Shown: positions 1 to 8,037 of the stretch, one piece after another
Layout of the letters: each line of letters opens with the position of its first letter
Position numbering within the stretch: position 1 is the stretch's first letter
NCBI GenBank assembly: GCA_050114795.1
Contig: JASFRS010000057.1
Coordinates: 1-14,085, forward strand
DNA: 14,085 bases
Direction: 5' to 3'
Source: JASFRS01 sp050114795
GTDB lineage: Bacteria; Pseudomonadota; Alphaproteobacteria; Sphingomonadales; CAKZYD01
Program-made: the position numbers and the translations under genes
Notes under the pieces: model-generated
The model's input: only the letters and a program-made list of their open reading frames with translations
Told to the model about the DNA's origin: nothing
The model's database searches: none

Positions 1-571
1 TTTCAGGCACTGGAATTTTAACCCATTTCCCCATCATTAAGGCCATATAGGCGGTGATATCGGCAATGGTAAAATGCTCTCCGGCGACAAAAGGACTTTC
101 ACCCAACCGCTGGTCCAATTTTTCAAAAAATGACATAGCACGTTTACGGCCGATTTCAGCCATTTCTGTGGATTGTGGTAGGTTACCGTCGGCACCAGGA
201 AGCGCCCGGTTTTCAAAGACAGGGCTGGTGTTTCGAAACACCCAGGCAAAGCTCATCAGGCCGTCGAATTCCATTTGTCTTTGCCAGTCTTCAACGATCG
301 CCTTATCTTTTGCATCCATACCCATCAAAGGCGGGTCTGGATAAAGCTCTTCAAGATAGCGACAAATGGCGACGGATTCGCCAATGACTGTGCCGTCGTC
401 TAAAACCAGCGCTGGGACCAGACCGCGGGGATTAATCTTTAAATACTCCGGTTTCAGATTTTCACCTGATGGAATATCAATCGGTATACGCTCTATTTCC
501 ACACCCTTTTCCGCTAAAAACATGCGGACCCGTTTGGGATTAGGGGCATGCTTCATATCATAGAGCTTCAT
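1..571 (-). CDS. Glutathione S-transferase family protein (C-terminus cut by window edge)
   Basis: Likely a soluble cytoplasmic glutathione S-transferase, conjugating or reducing electrophiles with glutathione; the real substrate cannot be told. 190 codons are visible and the frame runs off the left edge, so the last part of the C-terminal helical domain is missing. The thioredoxin-like N-terminal domain covers about residues 1-78, with the APNPKRVR segment at 9-16 where the catalytic residue normally sits, the cis-proline in VPAL (P53) and the glutathione-binding ES pair (E65-S66) before a helix ending in LEELYP. The alpha-helical domain follows, with the FTIAD capping box at 167-171. The ATG at 571 is preceded by GGAAGG (584-579) seven bases away. 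It is transcribed away from the acetyltransferase gene at 824. The APNP segment lacks an obvious catalytic Ser, Tyr or Cys, which fits a subgroup common in Proteobacteria but leaves activity uncertain. Confidence 0.85.
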   Translation of the reverse strand, partial: MKLYDMKHAPNPKRVRMFLAEKGVEIERIPIDIPSGENLKPEYLKINPRGLVPALVLDDGTVIGESVAICRYLEELYPDPPLMGMDAKDKAIVEDWQRQMEFDGLMSFAWVFRNTSPVFENRALPGADGNLPQSTEMAEIGRKRAMSFFEKLDQRLGESPFVAGEHFTIADITAYMALMMGKWVKIPVPE

Positions 572-683
572 ATGTCATCCTTCCAAGTACTGAGATAAGC
601 TTCCCCAGGCTAGCCTTAATGAATATGGTTTTGCAACGGCGATCGATCCTCTAAAATTTATTCACCCGTAACAAAATAAAATC

Positions 684-711
684 TTGAAAAATTAAAAACT
701 ATCCGTATCTA
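684..711 (+). promoter_or_regulatory. Candidate sigma70-type promoter for the GNAT gene
   Basis: The 252-base gap between the divergent GST and GNAT genes is AT-rich in its middle. It holds TTGAAA (684-689), a 16-base spacer and TATCTA (706-711), pointing to the GNAT gene with a leader of about 105 bases. The match is fair, and similar pairs occur by chance in AT-rich DNA. No clear promoter for the leftward GST gene was seen. A 10-base palindrome AGGCTAGCCT (609-618) lies in the same gap with no assigned role. Confidence 0.3.
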
Positions 712-823
712 ATTCTGAATCAACCGCAAGGGAAGATGTTCCATGCCTGTGGCTTTTAATATTCGACGATGCTGAAAAGAACCGAACCCGTGTCTTTTCA
801 CCCTATATGTCAAGGTTAGTATC

Positions 824-1435
824 ATGTCTCTTCCCGCCTTAAGCCTAGCGCAGCCGGCTGTCATAAAAAACGGGCAGTCCATTTATTCATCGCAATTGGA
901 GCCCTTACTGGACCAGTGTTTCGGTGCGGACCGTAAACGCAAAACGGCTTATAAGTTAAGGGAAGGGCAGGCGCAGTTAGAAGACTTATGGTTTGTCGCT
1001 GAAAAAGACGGGAAATTGTTGGCCAGCATTCAATATTGGCCAATTGCCATTGAATCCCCTTGTCTAAAAACACAGGCCCTATTGCTGGGACCTATTGCGG
1101 TGCATCCGGATGCGCAGGGTAAAGGGCTGGGCAGGGCATTGATTGAAACCAGCTTGGCTGTCGCGTCTTTAAAAGGCCATGTGCATATTTTACTAGTCGG
1201 GGATGCTGATTATTATAATCGCCTTGGTTTTTCATCACGTCATACTCAAGGGTTATCATTGCCAGGGCCATATGATCCAAAACGCCTATTGCACCGGCAA
1301 ATTACGCCTGGATCTATGCTCCCGTTCTCCGGATTATTGTCACCGGCTTTCCCGGTACCAACTGAGGGCGAGGGTGGCCAGGATGAGCAGCAGGGCAAGC
1401 CAGGGCGGAATCATTTGAATCTCTCTTACGCGTAA
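824..1435 (+). CDS. GNAT family N-acetyltransferase (YhbS-like) with C-terminal tail antisense to the next gene
   Basis: Predicted cytoplasmic GCN5-type acetyltransferase that moves an acetyl group from acetyl-CoA to an unidentified amine. The acetyl-CoA pyrophosphate loop is clear at residues 98-104 (QGKGLGR), after the beta strand LLLGPIAVHP (86-95). The later VGDADYYNRLGF segment (125-136) is typical of the YhbS/COG3153 branch. The usual family core seems to end near residue 172 (PGSML...SGLL). The remaining 31 residues are Gly/Gln/Pro-rich, look unlike family sequence, and lie exactly over the 3' end of the convergent gene that stops at 1340. The overlap is 96 bases. The start at 824 has a weak AAGG (812-815) eight bases upstream. 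The gene appears to stand alone. The core call is firm; whether the tail is a functional extension or stop-codon loss is open. Confidence 0.85.
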   Translation: MSLPALSLAQPAVIKNGQSIYSSQLEPLLDQCFGADRKRKTAYKLREGQAQLEDLWFVAEKDGKLLASIQYWPIAIESPCLKTQALLLGPIAVHPDAQGKGLGRALIETSLAVASLKGHVHILLVGDADYYNRLGFSSRHTQGLSLPGPYDPKRLLHRQITPGSMLPFSGLLSPAFPVPTEGEGGQDEQQGKPGRNHLNLSYA

Positions 1436-3403
1436 AACGCGGCCTGCGTCATTCTGTTGTAAACCAAGCCAGCGTCGACCGGCTTTTGTCGCATCTTTGC
1501 CGACGAGCCTTAGGCTAGGCATGCCATCTTTCAGCCAGAAAGTGCCGCCGCCTGTGGCTTTGCTCAGGGGTTCCAAAATATCGCTTTTGGCCCTTAATTC
1601 GCTGAATTCCAGGTTGTTTAATGCGCCTGTGGCGACAAAAGCCTGCAACTCTCCATCACTTACCCGATATAGGCCGTGATGTTCCACCTCCAAGGTTGCG
1701 GTGTTTTTACCTTCTTCCCCAGCCGTCAAGGGCACATCTTGCGTGTTGCCATATGGATCAGTGAGTTGAACGATGCCGCCTGTTTGCTCCAGGCTTTGCC
1801 TGGTGATTGAAATAGTTCGGCCTTGCGCCTGAGCCTTTAAGGCCTCTTCCTCAAGGTCTGGTTCTTTCATTAACCAATGTGCTAATCGTCGGACCATTTC
1901 CGCTTGGGGCCCGCCACCATCAATATTCTTACCCCATAACCAGCTTTGATCAGAGAGCAGTAAGGCAATACGACCTTCACCAACGCGATCCAAAAGCAGG
2001 AGGGGCCGTCCACCAGGGCCTGACATCAGGTTTTGCCCACTCAATATCTGCGCATCCACCATGCGTTCCCAATTACCCCATTGTCTGTTCACACCCCAAA
2101 GGCGGGGTAAGGTTGCAGTTACTGGGTGTTTTTTGCCTGTGTCTGTGAGGCTTGGGCGAAAACGCTGATCAATGACATAGCCGGTTGGCTGGGCGGGTAG
2201 GATTTCAGCCAGTGGGGTGTTGGCCAGACTTAATGCTTGTGAAAATTCAGGGCCAACAGAGACTAAAACAGCACCACCTGCCTTCACATAGGATGTAAGA
2301 TTGGCGAGATAGCGAGTTTGCAACACGCCGCGCAATGTGTAGCGGTCAAAAATAACAAGATCAAAGTCATAAAGCTTTTCTTCAAAAAGCTGCTGAGATG
2401 GGAAAGGAATAAGCGATAATTCCTGGACAGGTGTAAAATCCTGACTGCTTGGCAGACGCAGGATAGTAAAATGAACCAGATCGACGGCTGGATCGGACTT
2501 TAAAGTTGCGCGCCACGCCCGTTCACCCTGATAAGGCTCACCTGAAATCAATACGACGCGCAAACGATCCCTAACACCTGAAATCGATAAAATAGCTTGG
2601 TTGTTATCCGTACTTACTTCATTTGCTAATGCGCCTACCGATAGATGCAGGATGTTCTGGCCTCGATATTCCGGGCGAATGCGTATCGTTTCTGACCGGC
2701 CCGTGCGGGCAATGGTTTCTATTTCCGGGCCGTTATTCAGGCGATAGCGCAAAGTTACTGCTTCACCACGCTGGCCTGGGCCATCATCAACCCGTATTTG
2801 GACATCGACGGTCTTGCCTACAAGGCCGAATTGTGGCGCTTGTTCAACTACCAACCGCCGGTCTCTTAAGTCGGGATCGCCGGTTAATAGGCTATGGATG
2901 GGTGCTTCAAGCTTATCCAGAGTCCCCTTCGCATTTTCATCATGAATAATGCCGTCACTAATGATGACAACGCCAGCGAGATGTGCTGTTGAAATTTGGC
3001 TTAAGGCTTCATTCAATGCTGTGAAAAGGGCCGTTCCCTCTTGATTTGAGTCGGTATCTTCATTGTCGCGAATGACAATTTTTTCCCAGCGGATATTTTC
3101 TGGTATATCAAGGGCCTCCGCGGCGGCACGTGCAGTTTTTATACGCCCGCTCAATTGTTGGCTGCCACTTTCGTCAATGAGCATCAGAGCGATATTTTCA
3201 TCTTCCTCGCGTTCAGTCTGCACGATGACTGGGCGCAACAAGACCAAGGCGATCACAGCAACAAGCAAGAGACGCACAAATCGCCCGCGAATAACGGCCT
3301 TTGGGCTTAATACTAGAGGCACACTTAAAAGCAGTGCCATAGCAATAATCGCCCAAAGTGGTAGAAGAGGCGAAAATTGAATACTGTCTAAGCCTATGAT
3401 CAT
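1340..3403 (-). CDS. Membrane protein with VWA-like and amidotransferase-like (cysteine-free) domains
   Basis: Last gene of the MoxR operon, 687 residues, function unknown. Hydrophobic segments lie at about 12-33, 45-61 and 665-682. The short loop between the first two is basic, so residues 62-664 are predicted to be periplasmic. A VWA-like domain follows the second helix, with a complete DxSxS metal site at D77-S81 and a later IISDG strand (D150). After an Ig-like beta-rich stretch (about 180-275), residues 281-510 resemble the class I amidotransferase-like fold found in homologues often labelled glutamine amidotransferase. However, I see no cysteine anywhere in the protein, and the expected nucleophile turn reads VLVSVGPE (379-386), so amidotransferase chemistry is unlikely. 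The ATG at 3403 is one base after the stop of the preceding gene, with AGGA just upstream. The 3' end overlaps the convergent acetyltransferase gene by 96 bases. Confidence 0.8.
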   Translation of the reverse strand: MIIGLDSIQFSPLLPLWAIIAMALLLSVPLVLSPKAVIRGRFVRLLLVAVIALVLLRPVIVQTEREEDENIALMLIDESGSQQLSGRIKTARAAAEALDIPENIRWEKIVIRDNEDTDSNQEGTALFTALNEALSQISTAHLAGVVIISDGIIHDENAKGTLDKLEAPIHSLLTGDPDLRDRRLVVEQAPQFGLVGKTVDVQIRVDDGPGQRGEAVTLRYRLNNGPEIETIARTGRSETIRIRPEYRGQNILHLSVGALANEVSTDNNQAILSISGVRDRLRVVLISGEPYQGERAWRATLKSDPAVDLVHFTILRLPSSQDFTPVQELSLIPFPSQQLFEEKLYDFDLVIFDRYTLRGVLQTRYLANLTSYVKAGGAVLVSVGPEFSQALSLANTPLAEILPAQPTGYVIDQRFRPSLTDTGKKHPVTATLPRLWGVNRQWGNWERMVDAQILSGQNLMSGPGGRPLLLLDRVGEGRIALLLSDQSWLWGKNIDGGGPQAEMVRRLAHWLMKEPDLEEEALKAQAQGRTISITRQSLEQTGGIVQLTDPYGNTQDVPLTAGEEGKNTATLEVEHHGLYRVSDGELQAFVATGALNNLEFSELRAKSDILEPLSKATGGGTFWLKDGMPSLRLVGKDATKAGRRWLGLQQNDAGRVLRVREIQMIPPWLALLLILATLALSWYRESR

Positions 3404-3404
3404 A

Positions 3405-6152
3405 TTAGCGTCCTACCCGTTCAATAAGCGCAGGCAGGTGAACTTGATCCGATTTATAGGTGCCGGTTAAGGCATATATTACGGTATTCACGCCAAAGCG
3501 GGTCGCTAACTCCCTTTGCCGTCCGCCTGAAAAATCAGGTGTTGTATTCAGGTTTGAGCGATCAAGGCTCCATTGACTGACCCAGTCATTACCGCCGATG
3601 ATCACTGTTGAAACGCGCCCGCTGTCCCCGCGGGTGCCGGCTTCAACCCATGTTTGCCGCCCAACCAGGCGTCCTGGAAAACGATCTAGAATATAAAAGC
3701 TGTGAGATAAAACATGTTGATCGTTCAAAATTTCAAGTGGAGGTAAGTTCAATCGTCCCACTAATCCCGTAAGCGCTGCGCGAATTTCAGCGCTATCCTG
3801 TGGGAGGGCACGATTGGAAGTAATGCCCACGCCTGTATCGAAAACCACTAGGCCCGAGCGTTGCATATATTGAGAGATATTGGATACAGCCGCATCACTT
3901 AGTGGGGCCGCGTCTTCCAGTACTGGCCAATATAATACTGGATAAAGTCCTAGATTAGGATTGTCAGGCCTGACTAGGACAGGATCACCGGGCCATACGG
4001 ATGTGCGTCGCCTCAAAGTCAAGGACAGGCCGGTTAAGCCCTCCATGCATATACGATCAATTCGAGCGCGGCCACTTTCAACGCAAGCCAATTGAACCGA
4101 GGATGCACCGTCGGCAATCTCGGTTGATTGAAAAGCTCTACCTTCCACCGGCTGAAGGATGAGAAACAATGCCATAACGCTTAAGGCGGGTTTTAAATGT
4201 CCGCGCAGTCCAAGAGAGACGAGAAGGTCAAGCGCCAATAAAATTAATGCGATGAGAAACAGCGGGGCGGTAAGTGGTCGCTCTGACGTAGAATTCATAT
4301 CGCGTTGGGGTAAATTAAGAGCACGCGCACCAAGCGCTGTGAACTCAAAGCGTGGGTCAATAGGACCTTTGATGCCGGTTAAATTCAATGCCAGATTATA
4401 AGCGCCGGAACCATAATAGCCTGCAGGGTGGCGGGCACTTGCCGGGGGAATAGAGCCTTTAGCGTCAATACGCCCAGCTATATCCTGCGGCGCCCGTAAC
4501 CGCCCAAAACCGTCCAGATGTCGTTCCGCTTTTAAAAGCCCTGATCCTTTTTCCACTGGTACAGCTTTCGTCTGAGCCAAAGGTAGAATTTGGCGTAACA
4601 TGTCAACGAATGTTCCCGATAATGCGAGATTGGACCAATCAGGCGTGGCCGTCGTATGCACGAGAATGATGCGCCCTAAGCCTTGTGATTTTGCTGTCAC
4701 CAATGGTGTATCGTCTTCGAGGCGTGCCCAGGTCTTATTGCTAAGATCAAGGCTTGGCTGGGCTAATACCTGCCGTGTAACTGTGACTTCGTCTGAGGGC
4801 GTTAAGTTATAAAAAGGCCCTTGTTCGGAGAAGGGCCCCAATTTTTGTGGGCTGGACCAAGATAAGGCTCCTCCAACCGCGCGCTCTCCAAGTCTTAAAG
4901 TGACGGGAAGTAGGGGGTCACTATCTCTATTGATAGGGTCTTCACTTGCCAATTTGGGGCCTGCAAAGCGAAGGAAGACGCCGCCGTTTTCTACCCATGC
5001 TAAAATCTGACTTTCGTCTTCATCAGTTAGTCTACCACTGTCACTTAAGATCAAGATGGAGACATTTTGATCCAAAAGTTCAGAAATATTTCCTTCACGC
5101 AAAGCGCTATAAGGGGAGAGCGCGCGACTTAAATAAAACCGCGCGGATCTTAGGGGCTGCCGAAGTTCAGCGGTATCTGTATCAATCAATCCGACTAATG
5201 GCCGCGATGATGAAGCATCAAGAAGATAGACGGCACCTGCATGATCTTGCCCGGTTATCTCAAGTCGGGCAACCTGGGAGCGTACATTAGGAGGCAGGAC
5301 AAGCCGACCCTGCGCGCCTGTTTGTCCGGCACGGAAACTTAATTCTGTTTGGCCAAGAAGACGCCCATCCTGGCGGAGCGCATCTACAGTTATTTTGACT
5401 GTCTGACTCGCATCCGCTCTGACAAGCGAAAGGTCGAAATCAAGCCCATTGAGGGCGACCTGGCGGAATGCGATACTCTCGTTTTTAAGCTTCAAAAATG
5501 TGACTTTCTCGGATCGTTCAAGTAGATCTAGAACGGCATCCTGATTTTTATGGCTTAGCCCATCACTGACCCAAAAAAAGCTTGTTTCGTTTAATTCCAG
5601 GCTTGGCAGCCAGGTCTCTAGAGTTGCCAAATCTGATGGCCAGGGGTGCGGCTCGGCAGCACGCAAACGGCTCGCGGCTTCGCGGGCTGGAAGGGGCGAT
5701 AGAAATTGATTTTCATCCCCTTCACGCCATCCGCCTGCCGGTGCTGCGGTGGGAAGAAGAAGCACTGTTCTGTCTTGACGTTCGGCTTCTTCAGTCAATT
5801 CAAGCGCGGCATCCTGCGCTTTGTTCCATTGATTTGCTGCTGTCCAGCTTTGGTCCATAATAAGCGCAATAGGGCCGGTACCAGGTAGTGGCTTCTTTGG
5901 ATTAAAGATAGGCTCAGCCAAAGCCAAAATGATCAAAGCGGCAATAAGCAAACGAAGCAATAAAAGCCACCATGGTGTTGAGGCTGTCGGTGGCTCAACA
6001 TCCTCAAGATTTCTAAGTAGTCGAATGGCCGGGAAAAGCTGGTTTTTTGGCACCGGTGGTATGGCTCTGATGAGCAGCCAAATTGCAGGCAAGCTGATTA
6101 GTGCCATAAGCAGCCAAGGATTGGCGAAGGCAAGCGAGCCAAGCTGTAGCAT
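3405..6152 (-). CDS. BatA-type N-terminal / DUF4159 C-terminal membrane protein
   Basis: Function unknown; 915 residues. The N-terminus resembles the BatA membrane domain, with helices at about 11-30 and 61-80 around a basic loop. A VWA-like region follows, with a degenerate metal site at 100-104 (DQSWT) and a VSDG strand at 195-198. Two more helices (about 628-648 and 654-670) are joined by a short basic loop. The C-terminal DUF4159 domain (about 674-915) contains the characteristic LYPVLYWPV (736-744) and HVLSHSFYILDRFPGR (813-828). By the positive-inside rule both 81-627 and DUF4159 would be periplasmic. The only two cysteines seen, C690 and C702, lie there and could form a disulfide. I chose ATG 6152 rather than TTG 6164: it overlaps the previous stop as TAATG and has GGAGGG (6162-6157) at ideal spacing. 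The call as a BatA/DUF4159 protein is firm; the biochemical role is not known. Confidence 0.88.
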   Translation of the reverse strand: MLQLGSLAFANPWLLMALISLPAIWLLIRAIPPVPKNQLFPAIRLLRNLEDVEPPTASTPWWLLLLRLLIAALIILALAEPIFNPKKPLPGTGPIALIMDQSWTAANQWNKAQDAALELTEEAERQDRTVLLLPTAAPAGGWREGDENQFLSPLPAREAASRLRAAEPHPWPSDLATLETWLPSLELNETSFFWVSDGLSHKNQDAVLDLLERSEKVTFLKLKNESIAFRQVALNGLDFDLSLVRADASQTVKITVDALRQDGRLLGQTELSFRAGQTGAQGRLVLPPNVRSQVARLEITGQDHAGAVYLLDASSSRPLVGLIDTDTAELRQPLRSARFYLSRALSPYSALREGNISELLDQNVSILILSDSGRLTDEDESQILAWVENGGVFLRFAGPKLASEDPINRDSDPLLPVTLRLGERAVGGALSWSSPQKLGPFSEQGPFYNLTPSDEVTVTRQVLAQPSLDLSNKTWARLEDDTPLVTAKSQGLGRIILVHTTATPDWSNLALSGTFVDMLRQILPLAQTKAVPVEKGSGLLKAERHLDGFGRLRAPQDIAGRIDAKGSIPPASARHPAGYYGSGAYNLALNLTGIKGPIDPRFEFTALGARALNLPQRDMNSTSERPLTAPLFLIALILLALDLLVSLGLRGHLKPALSVMALFLILQPVEGRAFQSTEIADGASSVQLACVESGRARIDRICMEGLTGLSLTLRRRTSVWPGDPVLVRPDNPNLGLYPVLYWPVLEDAAPLSDAAVSNISQYMQRSGLVVFDTGVGITSNRALPQDSAEIRAALTGLVGRLNLPPLEILNDQHVLSHSFYILDRFPGRLVGRQTWVEAGTRGDSGRVSTVIIGGNDWVSQWSLDRSNLNTTPDFSGGRQRELATRFGVNTVIYALTGTYKSDQVHLPALIERVGR
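4811..4837 (-). terminator. Terminator-like hairpin inside the DUF4159 gene, sense direction
   Basis: On the minus strand a perfect 7-bp stem (GGCCCTT at 4837-4831 pairing with AAGGGCC at 4822-4816) closes an 8-base loop and is followed at once by TTTTT (4815-4811). This is the layout of an intrinsic terminator, and it lies mid-gene in the direction of operon transcription. It encodes about residues 439-448, where GPF occurs twice, so it could arise from codon repetition alone. If active it would reduce expression of the downstream half of this gene and of the last operon gene. Translating ribosomes would normally suppress it. Confidence 0.3.
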
Positions 6153-7045
6153 TATGCCCTCCAATCCTGTTCAGCGATCAGTAGCATCGTTGATAACAAA
6201 CAGCTTGTTAAGCCGTGGTCACTGCGATGGGTGGTGAAACTCCATCCCTGATGGGTGGCAAAGTCACGTAGCGCTGCCTGATGGGCGGTAAAGCGCCTGG
6301 TATAGGGTATGCGCAAATCTTCGGCGCGCTCCAAAACTTCGGGTAACTCGCCCTCCATACCTTCAAATCTTATGCGCCCCTTATAGGGAAAATCCTCTTC
6401 GCTGGGGTCAATGACTTGGATGAGGTGCGCACGACACCCCTGTGCTTGCACTGGGGCAAACAGTCTTTTCAATTGTTCTTGCTCATCGAGAAAATCGGAA
6501 ATGAAAACGACATGGCTGCCATGGTTTAAATATGAAGTACCATGTTGCGGCGTCGTGCTGGCATTCTCTAAGTCCTGCGCCATAAGACGTAGACCGTAAC
6601 GGCCCGAGCGGGGCGGATGCGCAGTGTTTGAAAGCAGGCCGATACGTTCTCCTGCTTGAGAGAATAACACAGCCAAGCTCATGGCAAGCAGTTGAGCGCG
6701 CTCATATTTGCTTGGATAGCGTGAATGGGAAGCAAATTTCATGGATGCCGAGCTATCAACCCAAAAATAGAGGTTTTGGGCCGTTTCCCATTCCTGTTGC
6801 CGCACATAAAGTCCTGTTGAACGCGCAGAACGACGCCAGTCAATCTGTTGCGCTGTGTCGCCAGGCATATAATTCCTGAATTGCCAGAAACTGTCACCTT
6901 CGCCGGCTCGTCTTCGTCCATGAGAGCCGCGAATATGGCTTAAGCGATGGCTTCGCCCTGCTGTCATAGCCAAGATATAAGCTGCTTCTTTCTCAGCCCT
7001 GTGGAGAAGCGTGTCGGCACCCTCTATGTTGGCAGCGGCCGTCAT
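6152..7045 (-). CDS. DUF58 domain-containing protein with VWA fold
   Basis: Predicted cytoplasmic partner of the MoxR ATPase encoded just upstream; 297 residues with no membrane helix. The DUF58 signature runs from about 45 to 87: RRAGEGDSF, then PGD (61-63), DWRRSAR (69-75) and a VRQQE strand. It leads directly into a VWA-type metal site DSSAS (97-101), with a later FISDF strand carrying D184. DUF58 proteins are found beside MoxR ATPases across bacteria. They are thought to act as adaptors or as substrates of metal-dependent VWA binding, but no reaction is established. The ATG at 7045 lies two bases after the moxR stop with only a weak GGA upstream, so translation is probably coupled. Its stop overlaps the next start (TAATG at 6154-6150). 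Confidence 0.92.
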   Translation of the reverse strand: MTAAANIEGADTLLHRAEKEAAYILAMTAGRSHRLSHIRGSHGRRRAGEGDSFWQFRNYMPGDTAQQIDWRRSARSTGLYVRQQEWETAQNLYFWVDSSASMKFASHSRYPSKYERAQLLAMSLAVLFSQAGERIGLLSNTAHPPRSGRYGLRLMAQDLENASTTPQHGTSYLNHGSHVVFISDFLDEQEQLKRLFAPVQAQGCRAHLIQVIDPSEEDFPYKGRIRFEGMEGELPEVLERAEDLRIPYTRRFTAHQAALRDFATHQGWSFTTHRSDHGLTSCLLSTMLLIAEQDWRA

Positions 7046-7047
7046 GG

Positions 7048-8037
7048 TCAGTCCAATGGAGCAATGAGTTCGGCGATAATGTTATCGATTGTCAGGCCTT
7101 GCGCGCGGGCGCTGAAACTCAAAGCCATACGGTGTTTTAAAACCGCGGGCGCGAGATAATGAATATCTTCAATCGAAGGCGATAAGCGCCCATCAAGCAA
7201 GGCGCGAGCGCGGGCTGTCAGCATCAGGGCTTGCGCCGCACGTGGTCCGGCACCCCATAAAATACGGTCATCATCATCGCTTGTGGGCCGGGCTGAACGA
7301 ACCAGGTCTAATGCCGCGTCAACGACGGCTTCCCCGACTGGAACATGGCGAACAAGGCTTTGAAAGGTTCTAAGCTCGCCGCGTTCCAAAACCCGTTGTG
7401 CCTCTTTGTCTTCTGCACCGGTGGTAGCAATCATCATTTCGCGTTCCGCATCGCGGTCGGGATAGGTGACGTCTATTTGAAGTAAAAAGCGGTCTAATTG
7501 GGCCTCTGGAAGAGGGTAGGTGCCTTCCTGTTCAATCGGGTTTTGAGTCGCAAGCACATGAAAAGGCGTTGCCATGTCATGGCGATTCCCCGCCACCGTC
7601 ACATGATGTTCCTGCATTGCCTGCAAAAGTGCGGACTGCGTCCGTGGGCTTGCCCGGTTGATTTCATCAGCCATCAGAAGCTGAGTAAAGATAGGCCCTT
7701 TGATAAAGCGAAAATGGCGTTTCCCGCTGTCATCTTCTTCTAAAACTTCAGAACCCAAGATGTCCGCAGGCAATAAATCCGGCGTGAATTGAATGCGGTT
7801 GTTATCAAGCGCAAGCACCGTTCCTAGCGTTTTTACAAGCAGAGTTTTTGCAAGGCCCGGCAAACCAACAAGCAGCCCATGCCCCCCGGCTAGCAGTGTG
7901 ACAAGGCTAAGTTCCACGACTTTGTCCTGGCCATAGATAACCCGATTAATCTCTTTTTTGACTTGGGAGAGCCTTTTAACAACTGCATCAGCCTCTTCCA
8001 CAATGGGAGGCTGGGATGGGCTTTCAATGTCCGTCAT
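7048..8037 (-). CDS. MoxR-family AAA+ ATPase
   Basis: First gene of the leftward operon; 329 residues. A MoxR-type AAA+ ATPase, a family that remodels or activates protein complexes and usually works with VWA-domain partners. The Walker A loop GLPGLAKT is at 58-65, Walker B LLMADE at 120-125, sensor 1 in ATQNPIEQEG (N166), followed by LPEAQLDRF (176-184). The C-terminal helical lid contains the WGAGPRAAQAL and LAPAVLKHR segments typical of the family. No membrane segment, so cytoplasmic. All ATPase motifs look intact. The ATG at 8037 is preceded by AAGG about nine bases upstream. It is transcribed divergently from the DUF1285 operon and followed after two bases by DUF58, which supports a MoxR/DUF58 functional pair. 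The general symbol moxR denotes the family; the specific target is unknown. Confidence 0.95.
   Translation of the reverse strand: MTDIESPSQPPIVEEADAVVKRLSQVKKEINRVIYGQDKVVELSLVTLLAGGHGLLVGLPGLAKTLLVKTLGTVLALDNNRIQFTPDLLPADILGSEVLEEDDSGKRHFRFIKGPIFTQLLMADEINRASPRTQSALLQAMQEHHVTVAGNRHDMATPFHVLATQNPIEQEGTYPLPEAQLDRFLLQIDVTYPDRDAEREMMIATTGAEDKEAQRVLERGELRTFQSLVRHVPVGEAVVDAALDLVRSARPTSDDDDRILWGAGPRAAQALMLTARARALLDGRLSPSIEDIHYLAPAVLKHRMALSFSARAQGLTIDNIIAELIAPLD

Noticed and set aside
572..823. Possible small gene or structured RNA in the GST/GNAT gap
   Set aside because: No open frame with a start and ribosome binding site, and no extended pairing; only a candidate promoter and a short palindrome are visible.
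1342..1356. Small hairpin ACCGG/CCGGT at the stop of the leftward operon
   Set aside because: Five-base stem with no T-tract on either strand; too weak to call a terminator.
3063..3380. 105-codon plus-strand open frame within the last operon gene
   Set aside because: Composition is that of a shadow frame (Ser/Arg/Thr-rich), opposite a well-supported membrane protein.
6152..6164. Longer start of the BatA/DUF4159 gene at TTG 6164
   Set aside because: The four extra codons contain the GGAGGG ribosome binding site of ATG 6152, which also forms a TAATG overlap with the DUF58 stop.
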